Assembly: GCA_033002965.1 (NCBI GenBank)
Contig: JAURVB010013997.1
Span: 62,001-126,000, forward strand
DNA: 64,000 nucleotides
From: Piper betle
Taxonomy: Eukaryota > Streptophyta > Magnoliopsida > Piperales > Piperaceae
Reading direction: 5' to 3'
The notes under the pieces were generated by a model. It worked only from the letters and a program-made list of their open reading frames with translations. It made no database searches and was not told the DNA's origin. Below are positions 1 through 12,884 of this stretch, piece by piece; positions within the stretch are counted from its first letter, which is position 1, and each line of letters starts with the position of its first letter. The position numbers and the translations under genes were made by a program.

Positions 1-25
1 TGACCTCAGTAAACCCAAGATCTAG

Positions 26-670
26 ACTAGTATCGAAAAATGTAACACTACTTTATTTCAAATAGATACTACTAAGGCAAACATAGAAATTCCTAAAACT
101 ATTCAATGGAATGAAATAACCTTACCTGAATCTTGGAAATTAGAAAAAATGGTTCCACCAATAATAGAAAAACGCGTAGCTAAAACTATTATTGAAGAAA
201 CCAATGGAGATATTAATATTATATTTGGAAGACATAGTACAGATACAAGATATACAAAAAATCACATACAAGCATCTAGCTCTAATGTAGCGGGAATTAT
301 AATGTCTGATAATAAAATTCCTCATGCTTTATATGAGGATGAACCAACATTTTCGGATATGAACTTCAAAATTAATACTATAATCTTTGAACCTAATAGA
401 GCCAAATGTTCTAAAGAATTTATGAAAGAAGAAAATAAAAATTTTAGAACTTGGTATTTTAATACATTTAGTAAAGAACAGTTAGCTGAATATAAAATAC
501 TATATTATGATGATTTGACCATGTTAGGATATGAAATACCATTCAAAAAATGGTTTAAGAATTTTACATCACCTAAAATATTAGTTACAAAAGAAACCCG
601 TACATGGGAAACTTCAGAAGGTAAAACAATAACTAGTAAACATCCTCCAGTAGGTAATATTAAATATTAA
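26..670 (+). pseudogene. Pararetrovirus movement-protein C-terminal region and linker (fragment)
   Basis: An uninterrupted frame runs from about position 26, with a methionine at 149, to the stop at 668-670. The sequence just upstream continues the family pattern in a different frame, so a frame break is likely near 58-62. The first part resembles the end of a 30K-type movement protein, which in the family moves the virus through plasmodesmata. The last 100 residues, rich in aromatic residues, resemble the linker between movement and coat domains. The N-terminal half lies before the window. After the stop, viral coding continues in another frame, so this is a broken part of one polyprotein and not a gene in its own right. 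Assignment rests on pattern and on its place before the coat region. Confidence 0.55.
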
Positions 671-1488
671 ATATGGTTCTATAGAAGCAATGAGTTTTGT
701 ACATACTACTAATAAATCAGAAGATACAGCAATAATAATTAAACAAAATAATTATACTCATATGCATCTACAGACCATAGCATCTCAATTATCCTCAATA
801 GAGGAAAATGTAATTGATAAACAAAATCAAAAGTAAAAATTGATAGTGTACAACCTGTATTAATTAAGCCCCCTCCAAATCCTTATAACTTTAATACTAA
901 GTCATCTACTAGTAATGAATTTTTAAAACAGATAGCTACTAAGTTAGATAATTTAAAAATTAAAGACTCTATAAAAGTTATTACAAAACATGACTCAGAG
1001 GATGACTTAATTCAACAATTTACAGACTCTATAAATGTAGCTAAACCATCTTTACAACAACCCTTACCTTTTACTAAGAATTACTATCAAAGGCCAACAC
1101 CTGCTACGGTCTTATTCGAAGAAAATGTACAATCAGTACTTAGTTATAATGGTAAATCCATTTATGAATGGAACTTAGATGGATTTACAGAGTATGAAAT
1201 AATTATCTTATTACATAACATGTTGATGTATGCTATAATATGTAGAACCAATAACAATAATGATAGATTAATTGCAGAAATGATGATTGCGGGATTTTCT
1301 GGCCAACTGAAAGGTTGGTGGGATAATCACTTGACGCAAAATCAAAAATTATAAATCATTAATGCAGTTAAAATAGAACCTGGTACTAATCAACAAAAGA
1401 AGACGCAGTCTATACATTAATTCAAACTATATTAAGATATTTTATAGGAAGTTTAGAAGAATTAAAATCTAGATCTCAAGAATTAATT
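671..1488 (+). pseudogene. Pararetrovirus coat-protein N-terminal region, broken
   Basis: Codons for a gag-like capsid segment can be read in pieces between 671 and 1488. A typical capsid stretch with a double-tryptophan motif (GWW) lies near 1310-1325, followed by a stop near 1350. At least three stops or frame changes interrupt the region, so no full coat protein could be made from it. It continues into the long open frame that starts at 1489. In the family this domain forms the virion shell. The methionine at 1489 is therefore an internal one and not a true start. Confidence 0.6.
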
Positions 1489-4236
1489 ATGAATATTAAA
1501 TGTCCTACATTAACTCATTTTCGATGGTATCAAGATACATTTTTAACTTTATTATACCAAAGGGATGATTCTAATTCAGACCTTTGGAAAGAAAGATTTA
1601 TTTCTGGTTTACCTAGATTATTTGCTGAAAAAATTAGAACCACATTAAGAGAGCAAAATAATGGAAGTATTCCGTATGAAAATTATACTTTTGGGCAATT
1701 AAAAGGTATAGTTATTGCGGAAGGATTAAAATTATGTACTGATTTATCCTTAAGAAATCAATTGAAAAAGCAAAAACTCTTAGGAAGAAAAGAACTAGGA
1801 GAATTTTGCAATCAATTTGGAACATATTTAACTCCGCAATATGCTCCAAATAATTATTATAAAAATAAAAATAAAAATAAAAAGAATAAAAAATCCTTTA
1901 TTCCTTATTATAAAAAAGAAATAAACCTAGAAAAGAACAACCAGAAAGAAAATCTAAAAAGAAAACTAAGAACTAAGAAAAATAAAGATTTTGCAACATC
2001 ATCTAAGCCCATAAAACCCTTAGTTTGTTGGGAATGTGGGAAAACTGGTCATACGAGAAATCAATGTAAATTACATAAAAAGATTAGAGAATTAAACATA
2101 CCAGAAGAAGAAAAAGAATCTTTATTAAATTTATTACAAGAAAATTCCTCTTCTACAGAAACTTCTGAATATGAAGCATTAGAAATAAACACGTCTGAAA
2201 CAAGTAGTAATAGTAGTAGTGAAAACAGTTCTTGTGAATGTGAAAACTATAATACTATAATGGATCTAAATAAAATTACTATTAATGTAATTTCAACTCA
2301 AGAAGAGTTATTATTAGATATGATAGATAATATTTCTGATAAAGAAGAGAAACGAAGATATATGGAAAGAATCATAGAATCTAATAAAACTCAAAAAGAA
2401 GAGAAAAGATTTAAACCTCATACTGAAGCCATGTTAAATCCTTCTTATACAATGACAGAAGTATTAACAAGAATCAAACCTGAAAAACCAATTACTATAA
2501 ATGATTTAAGAAAAGAAATAAATGATTTAAAAACAGAAATTTCTACTTTAAAAAGGAGAATAGAAATTTTAGAATTAAATAATAAAATTCAAGATCATAA
2601 CTCAGAAAATACTGAGGAAGAAGACTTAAAAGTCTTTGAAAATTTAAATACTTTTCATATAGGTGAATCTTCGACCAACCAAGAACCTCAACAGGAGGAA
2701 AATTATTTAAACATAATTGAACAAACAATCACCCGCAAATATGTATTAAGAATAAAAATAATTATTAAAAATGAATTTAGTTTGGAAACCTTAGCCTTAG
2801 TTGACACTGGAGCAGATAGAAATATTATTCAAGAAGGTTTAATTCCAACTAAATACTATAAGAAAACTACTCAAACGTTGTCAGCAGCCAATGAAGAAAG
2901 ATTAAAAGTTAATTATAAACTATCTAATGCAGTAGTCTGCATAGGAGATGTAAAAATGTATTTAACTTTTATCTTAGTAAAAAATATTGGATCAGAAGTA
3001 ATTTTAGGAAATCCTTTTACAGCCTTAATAGAACCCTTCTTTATAGATGATATAGGAATACATACTCATTTACAAGGGAAAGATATAACTTTTAAACTAG
3101 AATTTCCTAAAAGACAAACATTTATTTCTGTTATGAAAAATAAACAGAAAAATAAAATTAAACAAGTAACATATTTACAAGATGAAATCAATCAAGTACT
3201 GTTAGAAACAAAGTTAAACACTCCAATGATTGAAAATAGGATTAAGGATATAAAAAATTTATTTGAAAAAGATCTATGTAATGACTTACCTAGTACTTTT
3301 TGGAATAGAAAGAAACATGAAGTTTCTCTTCCATATGAAACAGGATTTACGGATAAATTAATTCCTACAAAAGCAAGACCCATACAAATGAATCAAGAAT
3401 TAGTTGATTATTGTCAAAAAGAAATTAAAAAATTATTAGACAATAACTTAATTAGAGAAAGTAAGTCTCCTTGGTCATGTGCAGCCTTTTATGTATATAA
3501 AGCTTCAGAAATAGAAAGAGGTGCACCAAGATTAGTAATTAATTATAAACCATTAAATAAGGTTTTGAAATGGATTAGATATCCAATTCCTAATAAGAAA
3601 GATCTATTAAAAAGATTATATAACGCACAGATCTTTAGTAAATTTGATTTAAAATCAGGATTTTGGCAAATCCAAATCAAAGAAGAAGATAGATATAAAA
3701 CAGCATTCAATGTCCCTTTTGGACAATATGAATGGAATGTAATGCCTTTTGGATTAAAAAACGCTCCATCGGAGTTTCAAAAGATTATGAATGATATATT
3801 CTATCCTTATGTAAATTTTATAATTGTATATATAGATGATGTGTTAGTCTATAGTACATCCATAGAACAACACTTCAAACATCTTAATCAATTTTATAAA
3901 ATAGCAATTACAAATGGGATAGTATTATCAAAACCTAAAATGAATTTAGTACAAACAGAAATTCGATATTTAGGACATACTATTGAAAAAGGCTATATTA
4001 AACCCATTCAAAGAGTATTAGAATTTTCTAATAACTTTCCTGATAAAATTCTAGATAAAAATCAATTACAAAGATTTTTAGGAAGTTTAAATTATATATC
4101 AGAATTCTATAAAGACTTAGCATTTGACTGTAAATTACTTTTTAAAAGATTAAAAAGAATCCATCTCCTTGGACAGATGCTCATACTAAGGCAGTTCAAA
4201 ATATTAAACAAAAAAGTAAATTTATACCTTGTTTAA
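1489..4236 (+). CDS. Pararetrovirus polyprotein segment: coat C-terminus, protease, reverse transcriptase (915 codons open)
   Basis: This is the longest open frame in the window. Residues 1-180 are the C-terminal coat region, ending in a Lys/Asn-rich basic stretch. A CCHC zinc knuckle follows (C180, C183, H188, C193), then a Glu/Ser-rich acidic segment and a short predicted coiled coil near 340-365. The retropepsin active site is DTG at 439-441. The reverse transcriptase spans about 615-890, with FDLKSG near 719 and the catalytic YIDD at 781-784. The last 25 residues do not fit the family, because a one-base loss in the A-run near 4152-4156 shifts the frame before RNase H. Known family role: processing of the polyprotein and copying of pregenomic RNA into DNA. 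The frame has no start of its own, since coding continues from upstream, and the copy is very probably inactive. Confidence 0.85.
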   Translation: MNIKCPTLTHFRWYQDTFLTLLYQRDDSNSDLWKERFISGLPRLFAEKIRTTLREQNNGSIPYENYTFGQLKGIVIAEGLKLCTDLSLRNQLKKQKLLGRKELGEFCNQFGTYLTPQYAPNNYYKNKNKNKKNKKSFIPYYKKEINLEKNNQKENLKRKLRTKKNKDFATSSKPIKPLVCWECGKTGHTRNQCKLHKKIRELNIPEEEKESLLNLLQENSSSTETSEYEALEINTSETSSNSSSENSSCECENYNTIMDLNKITINVISTQEELLLDMIDNISDKEEKRRYMERIIESNKTQKEEKRFKPHTEAMLNPSYTMTEVLTRIKPEKPITINDLRKEINDLKTEISTLKRRIEILELNNKIQDHNSENTEEEDLKVFENLNTFHIGESSTNQEPQQEENYLNIIEQTITRKYVLRIKIIIKNEFSLETLALVDTGADRNIIQEGLIPTKYYKKTTQTLSAANEERLKVNYKLSNAVVCIGDVKMYLTFILVKNIGSEVILGNPFTALIEPFFIDDIGIHTHLQGKDITFKLEFPKRQTFISVMKNKQKNKIKQVTYLQDEINQVLLETKLNTPMIENRIKDIKNLFEKDLCNDLPSTFWNRKKHEVSLPYETGFTDKLIPTKARPIQMNQELVDYCQKEIKKLLDNNLIRESKSPWSCAAFYVYKASEIERGAPRLVINYKPLNKVLKWIRYPIPNKKDLLKRLYNAQIFSKFDLKSGFWQIQIKEEDRYKTAFNVPFGQYEWNVMPFGLKNAPSEFQKIMNDIFYPYVNFIIVYIDDVLVYSTSIEQHFKHLNQFYKIAITNGIVLSKPKMNLVQTEIRYLGHTIEKGYIKPIQRVLEFSNNFPDKILDKNQLQRFLGSLNYISEFYKDLAFDCKLLFKRLKRIHLLGQMLILRQFKILNKKVNLYLV

Positions 4237-4693
4237 CATTACCACATCCTACATCATTAAAGATAGTAGAAACGGATGCCTCTGCACTCGGATATGAGGG
4301 AATTCTAAAGCAAAAAATCAATAATAAACATTTTATTATTAGATTTCATTCGGGTCTTTGGAATGAAACACAGTCGAAATACTCCACAATTAAACAAGAA
4401 ATGTTAAGTATAGTAAATTGTATATTAAAATTTCAAGATGACTTATTAAATACAAAATTCTTGTTACGTATTGACTGTACAGCAGCTAAGTTTATCTTAG
4501 AGAAAGATGTACAAAATCTAGCATCAAACATATTTTTGCTAGATGGCAAGCTTTATTATCTAGCTTTGATTTTGACATCGAATATATACCTGGCTTACAG
4601 AATTCTTTACCTGATTATCTTACTCGGGAATTTTTGCAGGGGGAATATGGACAAGGGAAAGGGCAAAGCGCCACTTTGGCCTATGCAACCTAA
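4157..4693 (+). pseudogene. Pararetrovirus RNase H region, frameshifted
   Basis: The RNase H domain follows the reverse transcriptase but lies in two other frames. The first piece (about 4158-4532) holds the conserved aspartate near 4273 and a downstream glutamate of the active site. A second shift in a T-run near 4533-4537 moves to a third frame, which ends at the stop 4691-4693. Both breaks sit in homopolymer runs. In the family this domain removes the RNA strand after reverse transcription. The frame marked by the methionine at 4401 is only part of it, and its tail beyond 4533 is out of frame. Confidence 0.75.
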
Positions 4694-4734
4694 GTATTCA
4701 AAAAACACACCACCTTTTTACAAAAATTACCCGA

Positions 4735-4757
4735 TATATATATATATATATATATAG
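4735..4757. repeat. TA microsatellite at the right border of the viral insert
   Basis: Perfect (TA)n run directly after the last viral sequence. A second short TA run follows at 5399-5408, on the far side of the inverted-repeat element at 4764-5398, so the two may be halves of one microsatellite. Confidence 0.9.
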
Positions 4758-4763
4758 GGATTG

Positions 4764-5398
4764 GATAGCCTAGGGGTGACACAGGAAAAATTTCCCACAG
4801 TTGCCTCGATTTGGATTGTCCGCTTATATCAAATGGTCTAGATCTATTTTCTTTTAAAAAAAACTTCCCCTCCTCCCTCCTACTTTCGTCTATGCCATTG
4901 GCGTGCTCCCTTGCTGGCGCTTGCGCTCGCCGCCAAGCCCTGCCTGCACCCGCGCTCAAGCCCTCGTGCCCCCATCCGCATTGTCAAGGACCTCCGTCGC
5001 GCCCACAGTTGATGCGCCACCACTGTTCCTCCTCTCCGCGTAGACGCTTGGGCGTGGTGGAGGAGCAAGGGCGGCGGCACCGCAGGCATGGGCAAGGTGG
5101 AGGGTGGCGGCACGGGCATGGGCGTGGAGGATGAGCAACGAGACAAGGGCGCAACGACGAGCAAAGGGGCAGAGGCACCGAGCAGGTTGGGCCGCGAGGG
5201 GGCACGGTGGCTCAGACAGGGGCGGCGAACCAGAGGGGGGCACAATGATGAGGGTGAGGGTGTGGGCATGGTGGGCAGCGACAGATTGGATGAAGATTAG
5301 GGGCTTTTTTAAAAAGATCTAGGCTGTCAGATTATATTTGACGGCCTAAATTAGAGGCGATTAAAGAAAAATTTTCCTCCCATCACCCTTAGGCTATC
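4764..5398. mobile_element. Non-autonomous inverted-repeat element with GC-rich core
   Basis: The two ends are imperfect inverted repeats of about 100 bp: 4764-4865 begins GATAGCCTAGGGGTGA and the complement of 5300-5398 begins GATAGCCTAAGGGTGA. Both go on to an AGATCT-containing stretch and an A-rich run. The middle (about 4870-5290) is very GC-rich and gives overlapping Pro/Ala/Arg-rich frames on both strands, which look like composition artefacts. Long inverted ends with a GC-rich filling recall Mutator-like or Pack-MULE elements. TA repeats lie on both sides, so the target duplication cannot be read clearly. Confidence 0.65.
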
Positions 5399-5410
5399 AT
5401 ATATATATGA

Positions 5411-6218
5411 TTTCTCGTGTGGTAGAAAAAATCCATGAAGTAATATAATGATGACACTATAAAATATAAAGAGAAATAAAATCAAGATGACACAAAAGGT
5501 TTTTTTGGAAAAACTCCAAAGTCAAAGAAATGTTACGGTAATACTCGCAACAAAGTTCAAAATAATGAATGTTTACAAAAGAATAGTATATTTGTAATGT
5601 AATGTAATCCTGGCCTTCGTACAACATCAATCCCTCCTAAAACTAATGGACACCTCAATGTTTAGAATGCGCTTAAAGGACAGTTAAGGAAAAGAACGAC
5701 CAGGGTAATTGAGTTGTATTAAATTTAAATAAGCTTAGACGATCGGCTATTATATTTATAGAGTTATTGTATCACATGATAGTCACAAAATCTTCACAGC
5801 TGTCTTGCTTATTTTATTTAAACATGTTTCTAATTATGTCGGGACACGGGCCTTTCATTGTTTTTACCATCGTCTACGTTTCCACCCTAATACTTACTTT
5901 TTGATTGGGCTATTTCACGGAAAAATAGTTGACTCCTTGGGCATGTGCTCGCCTTTGGTAACTCAATAGTAGTCATGTTTAATCTTGAATGTAATTTAGA
6001 AATTCTGACTAAGGAAAGTGATAACGAAAATGGCTGACCCAATGGCGGAGTCTACTATTGGAACTAATGAAGCAAATGATTGACCCCACCCAACGTATCA
6101 TCCAAAGAAACATAAAATACCAAAAAGTTCAAATTCACAACTAAGAACGTTGATTCAATTGGCATTGACATAATAGGGATAAGCTTCTAAAAAATTAAGA
6201 GTCAAAGCTTCTCCTCAT
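5411..6218. other. Intergenic, no gene recognised
   Basis: AT-rich DNA with no convincing coding region. Parts near 5480-5600 and 5820-6060 have the look of a decayed retrotransposon LTR, but no ends or target duplication were found. Confidence 0.4.
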
Positions 6219-6670
6219 TAGGCTCCATTTAGTTAGCGAAAAAAATATGAATGATAAGAAAATTGTAAATGTTCAACAATAAGTTGTACTAAAATTAGTA
6301 TATGTGTAATATATTTATAAGAAAAATGAGAACTTTTACAATATATTTTGTATTTAAATTAATTATTATTATCTTTAAGTGGCCCACCTATATGGTATGC
6401 CAAAAAAATCCTCTTTTTTCTTATTTATTGAGATAAGAAAAAATGATTTTTTTTGTTTGTGGGAGAGCACAGATATAAGCCATATAAAATAATTATGATT
6501 ATTTTATATTTTCACTTAAATTTAATCATACTTTAATTTGTATAAAAAATAATTATCTTAATATTATTTTTTATGTAAAACATAGTAAATACATCTACTC
6601 TTGGTAAGGTTGATTAGTTTTAAATTTTTTATTTATTTATACTACTTTAATGCCAGCCAAACTGATCCTA
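6219..6670. mobile_element. MITE-like element upstream of the ribosomal protein gene
   Basis: The left end TAGGCTCCATTTAGTTAGC matches the complement of the right end, TAGGATCAGTTTGGCTGGC, at 14 of 19 positions. The inside is AT-rich and non-coding. This resembles hAT- or Harbinger-type miniature elements. No clean target duplication is visible, so the exact ends and class are uncertain. Confidence 0.45.
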
Positions 6671-6762
6671 AATGAATTTTGATATGGATTTATAACTCTC
6701 CATATTTCTTTGATTTGATAAAAAATGAATAAATTTGTAAGAATACTTGTATCAGTGTAAAT

Positions 6763-6770
6763 AAACCCTA
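6763..6770 (+). promoter_or_regulatory. Telo-box in the L7 promoter
   Basis: AAACCCTA is the plant telo-box, a common element of ribosomal-protein promoters. A related AACCCTAGG lies at 6961-6969, probably within the transcribed leader. Function is inferred from the family; transcript data are not available. Confidence 0.5.
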
Positions 6771-6789
6771 AAAAAAAGAAAGTAAACTC

Positions 6790-8270
6790 TACACTGTGCT
6801 ATCCCCAAGCCCTCAACAACACCAGCCAAAACACATGACCCACAATCCTTCTCCCCGTAAATGGGTTTCCAACAAACACAGCCGCCCATCAACACCATCA
6901 AACGAACGGTTGAGATCCCCCAATGCGATCCCCCATCTCAAAATCCCAACCGTCCAAACAACCCTAGGTTTTATTATGAAGTCACCCGCGGAACGTCCCC
7001 ATCTCCTCCCGCCCCCCAGTCGACGTCGTTGCCGCGGCCGGATCCGGTATGCACTCCGACGAACTCCGCCTCCAATTTCTCGATGTGCTTGTTATCTCAA
7101 TTTCTTGCGTTGATAATCATGGCCTTGCTCTGTATGCAGTTTTTGAGTGATTGTTTGTGCTGTTCTCGGATCTCTGATGCGCAGTTCTTGACTTTTTGGA
7201 CTCGTTATTGTATTGAATTATGGAAGTTGTGTGCGGCGCGAGTGATTCGATAATTGTGGTGGTTGGATGCATTTCTGTGATTCGATTTGATTTGATTTTG
7301 TTTGTTGTTTGTGCGATCGAAGAAAAAGAAAGGCGGTGCTTTCTAAATGTGATGTATTGTATGCCTTGTTGAAGATCATAGCTGAGGTGGGTTTAGGGTA
7401 TGGGCGAATTTGTTGATAGTGAACGCTCAATGTTTGATGCACATGAGATCAAATCTCTTTGAAGCATTGTTTTTTCAGCATTTTATTCCTTGTTGGGAAC
7501 TTAATAATGATATTCATTGAAAGACTGATGTTGTTGCAAGTTGTATATTTTGCAGGAATTTTTGTACATTTTATATCATCTAAATAAGATGCTTCTATAT
7601 AAATTAGGCTAATGATGTCTCGGAGGGAGATTTGAATTTGTTATTTCTTCCGAAGACTGCTATACAAAAATAACTTTGACTTCCTATAGCTTTTACAAAA
7701 TCATTTGGATATCAACTTTATCACTAGGAAAAATTGTTAGCCTTAATATTAGCCAATATCACGTTATTAGTAGTACTTAGTGAATGTGAATTTTGCTAAT
7801 GTTGCGGCTGAAATTGTTTAATTATCTGAATGTAGTTTCATGCTATTTGCCCTTGTCTGTTCTAACTGCATGTTTCAAAGTATTATCATTTCAGAGGCAG
7901 AGAGGGGCCTACCTTTATTTTATTGTTTGATTCATTGCTTCACCTTGGTATCTAATAATTTGGTCACACTGAAGTTTCTGTCAACTTTATTATCCAGATA
8001 CTTGAAAAATGATACAAATGCTCGCTGTTGTTAAAAACAGAGATTATGAAATGTTTTAGCAGTTGTAATAATCCCTAATGCTGTACTAAGAGCAAGTCTA
8101 GCTCCTAAACTGATTATCATATTTGGTTTGGTATTGTTTCAATGATTGTCGTGGGTGTTGAATTTATTGATTCCATCTTTGGCTTTTTATTTCCTGTATT
8201 TGACTTTCAATGAATAGATTTGTACTTTAGATCATGCAAGTCATTTTTATTTGTTGTTGCCTTGGTACAG
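6790..8270 (+). other. Probable 5' UTR exon and leader intron of the L7 gene
   Basis: A GC-rich leader (about 6790-7046) ends at a plausible donor (GTATGC at 7047), and an acceptor, TTGGTACAG, ends at 8270, four bases before the start codon. The intron of about 1.2 kb is T-rich, as expected for plants. Leader introns are common in plant ribosomal-protein genes. The transcription start is not determined, and short frames in this stretch are not taken as coding. Confidence 0.55.
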
Positions 8271-8274
8271 AAAG

Positions 8275-9653
<1,379 letters not shown>

Positions 9654-9838
9654 AAGTTATTTCACTGTTGAAACATAGATAATGAGATTTTGCTCTGACT
9701 TTTGTTCGCCATGTCCAGGGATTTTTAGACTTCAAATATATATGCATCGAGATTGTTTGTCTTCTAAGTTTATTTGAGTATTGCCGAGGTAAGTCATGGA
9801 TCATTTTTTTAATTGTTCTGGGAGTTACTTTTTGTAAT
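9654..9838 (+). other. L7 3' UTR and downstream flank
   Basis: T-rich sequence after the stop codon, expected to contain the polyadenylation region. No single signal can be chosen with confidence. The hAT-like element begins less than 200 bp after the stop. Confidence 0.4.
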
Positions 9839-9846
9839 GATTTATC

Positions 9847-10623
9847 TACTGTTACATGAATCGGCTGATTCCGAGTGAATCGCTGATTTAAATTAGATCG
9901 GCAACGTGCCGATCTAATTTTGGGGCCGAATCGACGTCCAACTCGGCTGAGTCACCTCGATTCCGACCGATTTAAATCGGATTCGGAATCGGGGTGAATC
10001 GGGAAAAATCGGTTTTTTTGGGTAAATTATCAAAATGCCTTAGGTATAATATTAATTTAATTATTTAAATAAGGGTAAAATTAAAATTAAAATTTTAAAA
10101 ACCTAAGCTTATTCGACGGCGGCGACTGGGCGACGGGGGACTATCTGGAGGGGCGGGGCGTGGGGAGGCGGGGAGGGAGAGGGAGGGGCTGGCGGGGGGA
10201 GGTGGGGCGCGGCGGGTGCGGGGTGGGCTGGGGCGGGGCGGGTCGGGTTTGGGGGAGGGGGGCGTCGCGGCGGCGGCGACGGCGACTTGGAAGGACCGTG
10301 GATGAGAAATAACTGCGGTGATATTTTTGTAATTAAAACTTGATTCGTGTCCGACTCGAGTATAAAATAATAACTAATTCAAAATAATTTTTAAAAAATC
10401 TAAAATATATATAAAAATATTATAAAATATAATATATATAATAATATCAAAATGACATCAATATTTAATTTTTATATATTTATTTATGAGTTGTTAAATT
10501 ATTATATATGACCGATTTGGACCGATTTAATTGGACCGATTCAATTGGACCAATTTAGACCGATTTCGATTCTGATTCCAACTCTCTGTAAAACCGATTC
10601 CGATTCTGATTTATGCAACCATA
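9847..10623. mobile_element. hAT-like non-autonomous element with 8-bp target duplication
   Basis: The element is flanked by GATTTATC at 9839-9846 and 10624-10631. The duplication may be read as 10 bp if the following TA is included. The left end TACTGTTACATGAATC and the complement of the right end, TATGGTTGCATAAATC, are imperfect terminal inverted repeats. Many copies of a GATTCCGATTC-type motif fill the subterminal parts. A GC-rich core (about 10110-10290) sits between AT-rich shoulders. An 8-bp duplication with short inverted ends is the hAT pattern. No transposase frame is present. Confidence 0.75.
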
Positions 10624-10631
10624 GATTTATC

Positions 10632-12884
10632 TAATGGCTGCTTTGAATAAAGATGATTTATTCCATGGCAGTAGAGTTATCATTTGGCATAGTTTAAGTT
10701 TTACTTATTGGCTGAATAGCCTTTTATTTGGACATCACCATTCATTCTCGCCATTCGCCCCCCCATTTGGAAATTTGGATTGTGCATTGTGCAGATAGCA
10801 AAAATTTTCAGTACTTATATACTTGTTCCTTTTGGTACACATTGTCATTACATAAACATTTGCATAAAGGTGAAGTTCGGCACATTTTAAAGCAAGTTTA
10901 GTGGAGGCGAAGAGATGCATAAATAGAGGCACTGATGATAGAGTCCATATATTGTTTCCTTTCATTCGATGACATCAATACGAGTGCAGATGATAGAATG
11001 TATATCTATATTCCTTCTTGCTGAAGACATGAATATCAATTCAAGAGAAGATGATAACATCAATATATTACTTTTTCTTTTTGGTTGAGAAGCAGATCTC
11101 TTATCTTTATGGAGTAATTCTAACATCCTGGTTACGAAAGATTCAATTTTAATAAAATATTCTCGCGTCAATGTGGCTGAAGATGACTTCTAGAGGATGC
11201 TAATCATATATTAGTCGTCACTCGAATGATTCTGTTTTCAGTTTCAAGTTTTGAAGGAGGCCTTTATATAAGTTTTAGAGGGCATTGGGCTGTTTGTAGA
11301 AATTTATCTTGCGCTTTATATGAAAAGTGGTGGTGTGGAAAAAATCTTTTAGAAGTTTATTTGATTGGTATGAAAAAAATGGAATATATGAAATTTGGTT
11401 CAATTATTATTATTTTTAACATTAGGTAGTTACGAATGGATGGTTATGGGTAGTGATATACAAAATTAACAAATTTCATAACTTTTTTTAATATAATAAT
11501 GTAATTTTTATGAAAATTATTATTTATTTGAAATTTATGACAAATTATTAATAATTTGTATGGTGACTATTAGAAGACAATGTTTATATTAATCACCTCC
11601 TACGCATTCAACATTGTTCAAAGCTTCTAACGATTACTTGAGAGTAATACATTGAACAAAAAAAAAATCTATAGCTCTCTTTCCCCTTCAATGTAAACAA
11701 AAAAGTAAATATTTACATAATTAGAACAAATATTATCATATAAATAATAAATAGTGTTTGTTAAAAAAATATTTGTAGTCCCATGAATTTATGAATTTAA
11801 CAATAAAAGATCTTCAATAAAAACTGATTGTCAAATGAGAAATTGAACTTTATGGATAAAGCTAAAGTGAACTTATTCTAATGTACATGTAATAAAAGTA
11901 AATACAAATTGAAAGCCAATTAATACATAAAAATTAAAGTTAAAAAATTAAATTTAAAGTAAAGCAGAATTAAAAATTTTCTTGGTTGAAAATTGATCAG
12001 TCTCTTTTACTTGTGAGACACGTTGAAGTAAACATTTTCATAAGTATTGATTGAATAGATGATTTAAAAATAAAAATATCTTTTTTAAAAAACTCAATTA
12101 TAACTAAAATGAAAAATCAAAATTTAATTTAATATTTGAAATATATTGCCAAAATTAAAATTGCAATCCTATTTAGAAATCTGTTCATTTATTTTTTAAG
12201 TATATATTATTAGAAATGGAGATCAAATATATCCGTATTAAAAATTGAAAGCCAATTCAAAGCATAAAAATTACAACTAAAAAACAATTTATATAAAAAA
12301 CTAAATTTAAAAAATAAAAACTAAAATTATGTTGGTCGTTTGAGAATTTGGTTGGCCCCTTCCTCTTCTGATCATATACCATTAGATAAATATTTTTCTT
12401 AAATATTTAAGAAATAGTTGATTAAAAATAATAAGAAGTAAAACTATAACTCTAAATATAAAGAAATTAGACTAACTACGTCTTTCTCAAAGTTGTTATC
12501 ATTTTCTGCCCTTGTAATATGCACAAAGCTTACTCTTCATGAAAACATAAACAAAAAAGCCACTTCATATTGATGCAGGAGAGAAATTAACAACAAAAAA
12601 ACAATCGCAGGCGAAGAACTGACCTCAATCACCTCTGCATCCTTCAATAAGAGTATAATAACGAAGCGGAAATCAATCTGCCAAGCTCTAATCTATCAGC
12701 AAAACAAAGTAAGCAACCACAAAATATCAAATAATAAAAAGTTATCAAACCAAAACAGATCATTCCTGCCATAATCTAATGGGATCCCAAACCACAAAAA
12801 AAGAAAAATTCTTATCTCTACGGAATTTGGTTATATTATTTGTTGTTAAATTGGGTATATTATTTGTTATTGCATCATACATGA
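10632..12884. other. AT-rich intergenic DNA, no gene recognised
   Basis: About 2.2 kb with no coding signal, RNA gene or clear element ends. Short frames at 10735-11171 (minus) and 11226-11429 (plus) have no recognisable features and are not called. Confidence 0.5.

Larger units (their letters stand above)
1..4734 (+). mobile_element. Endogenous pararetrovirus (Caulimoviridae), partial and broken
   Basis: The stretch carries, in order, a movement-protein-like region, a coat-protein region ending in a CCHC zinc knuckle, an aspartic protease, a reverse transcriptase with YIDD and an RNase H region. There is no integrase, no envelope and no LTR, which is the layout of a plant pararetrovirus rather than an LTR retrotransposon. 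Its 5' end lies outside the window. Several stops and frameshifts break it, so it is an old chromosomal copy. The polyprotein order without a visible separate transactivator frame resembles petuvirus or florendovirus, but the genus cannot be fixed by eye. Base composition is strongly AT-rich throughout. The right border is taken as the start of the TA repeat at 4735, because such viruses are often found beside TA repeats. Confidence 0.88.

Noticed and set aside
4811..5322. Overlapping frames on both strands after the viral insert
   Set aside because: All fall within the GC-rich core of the inverted-repeat element and lack any recognisable domain.
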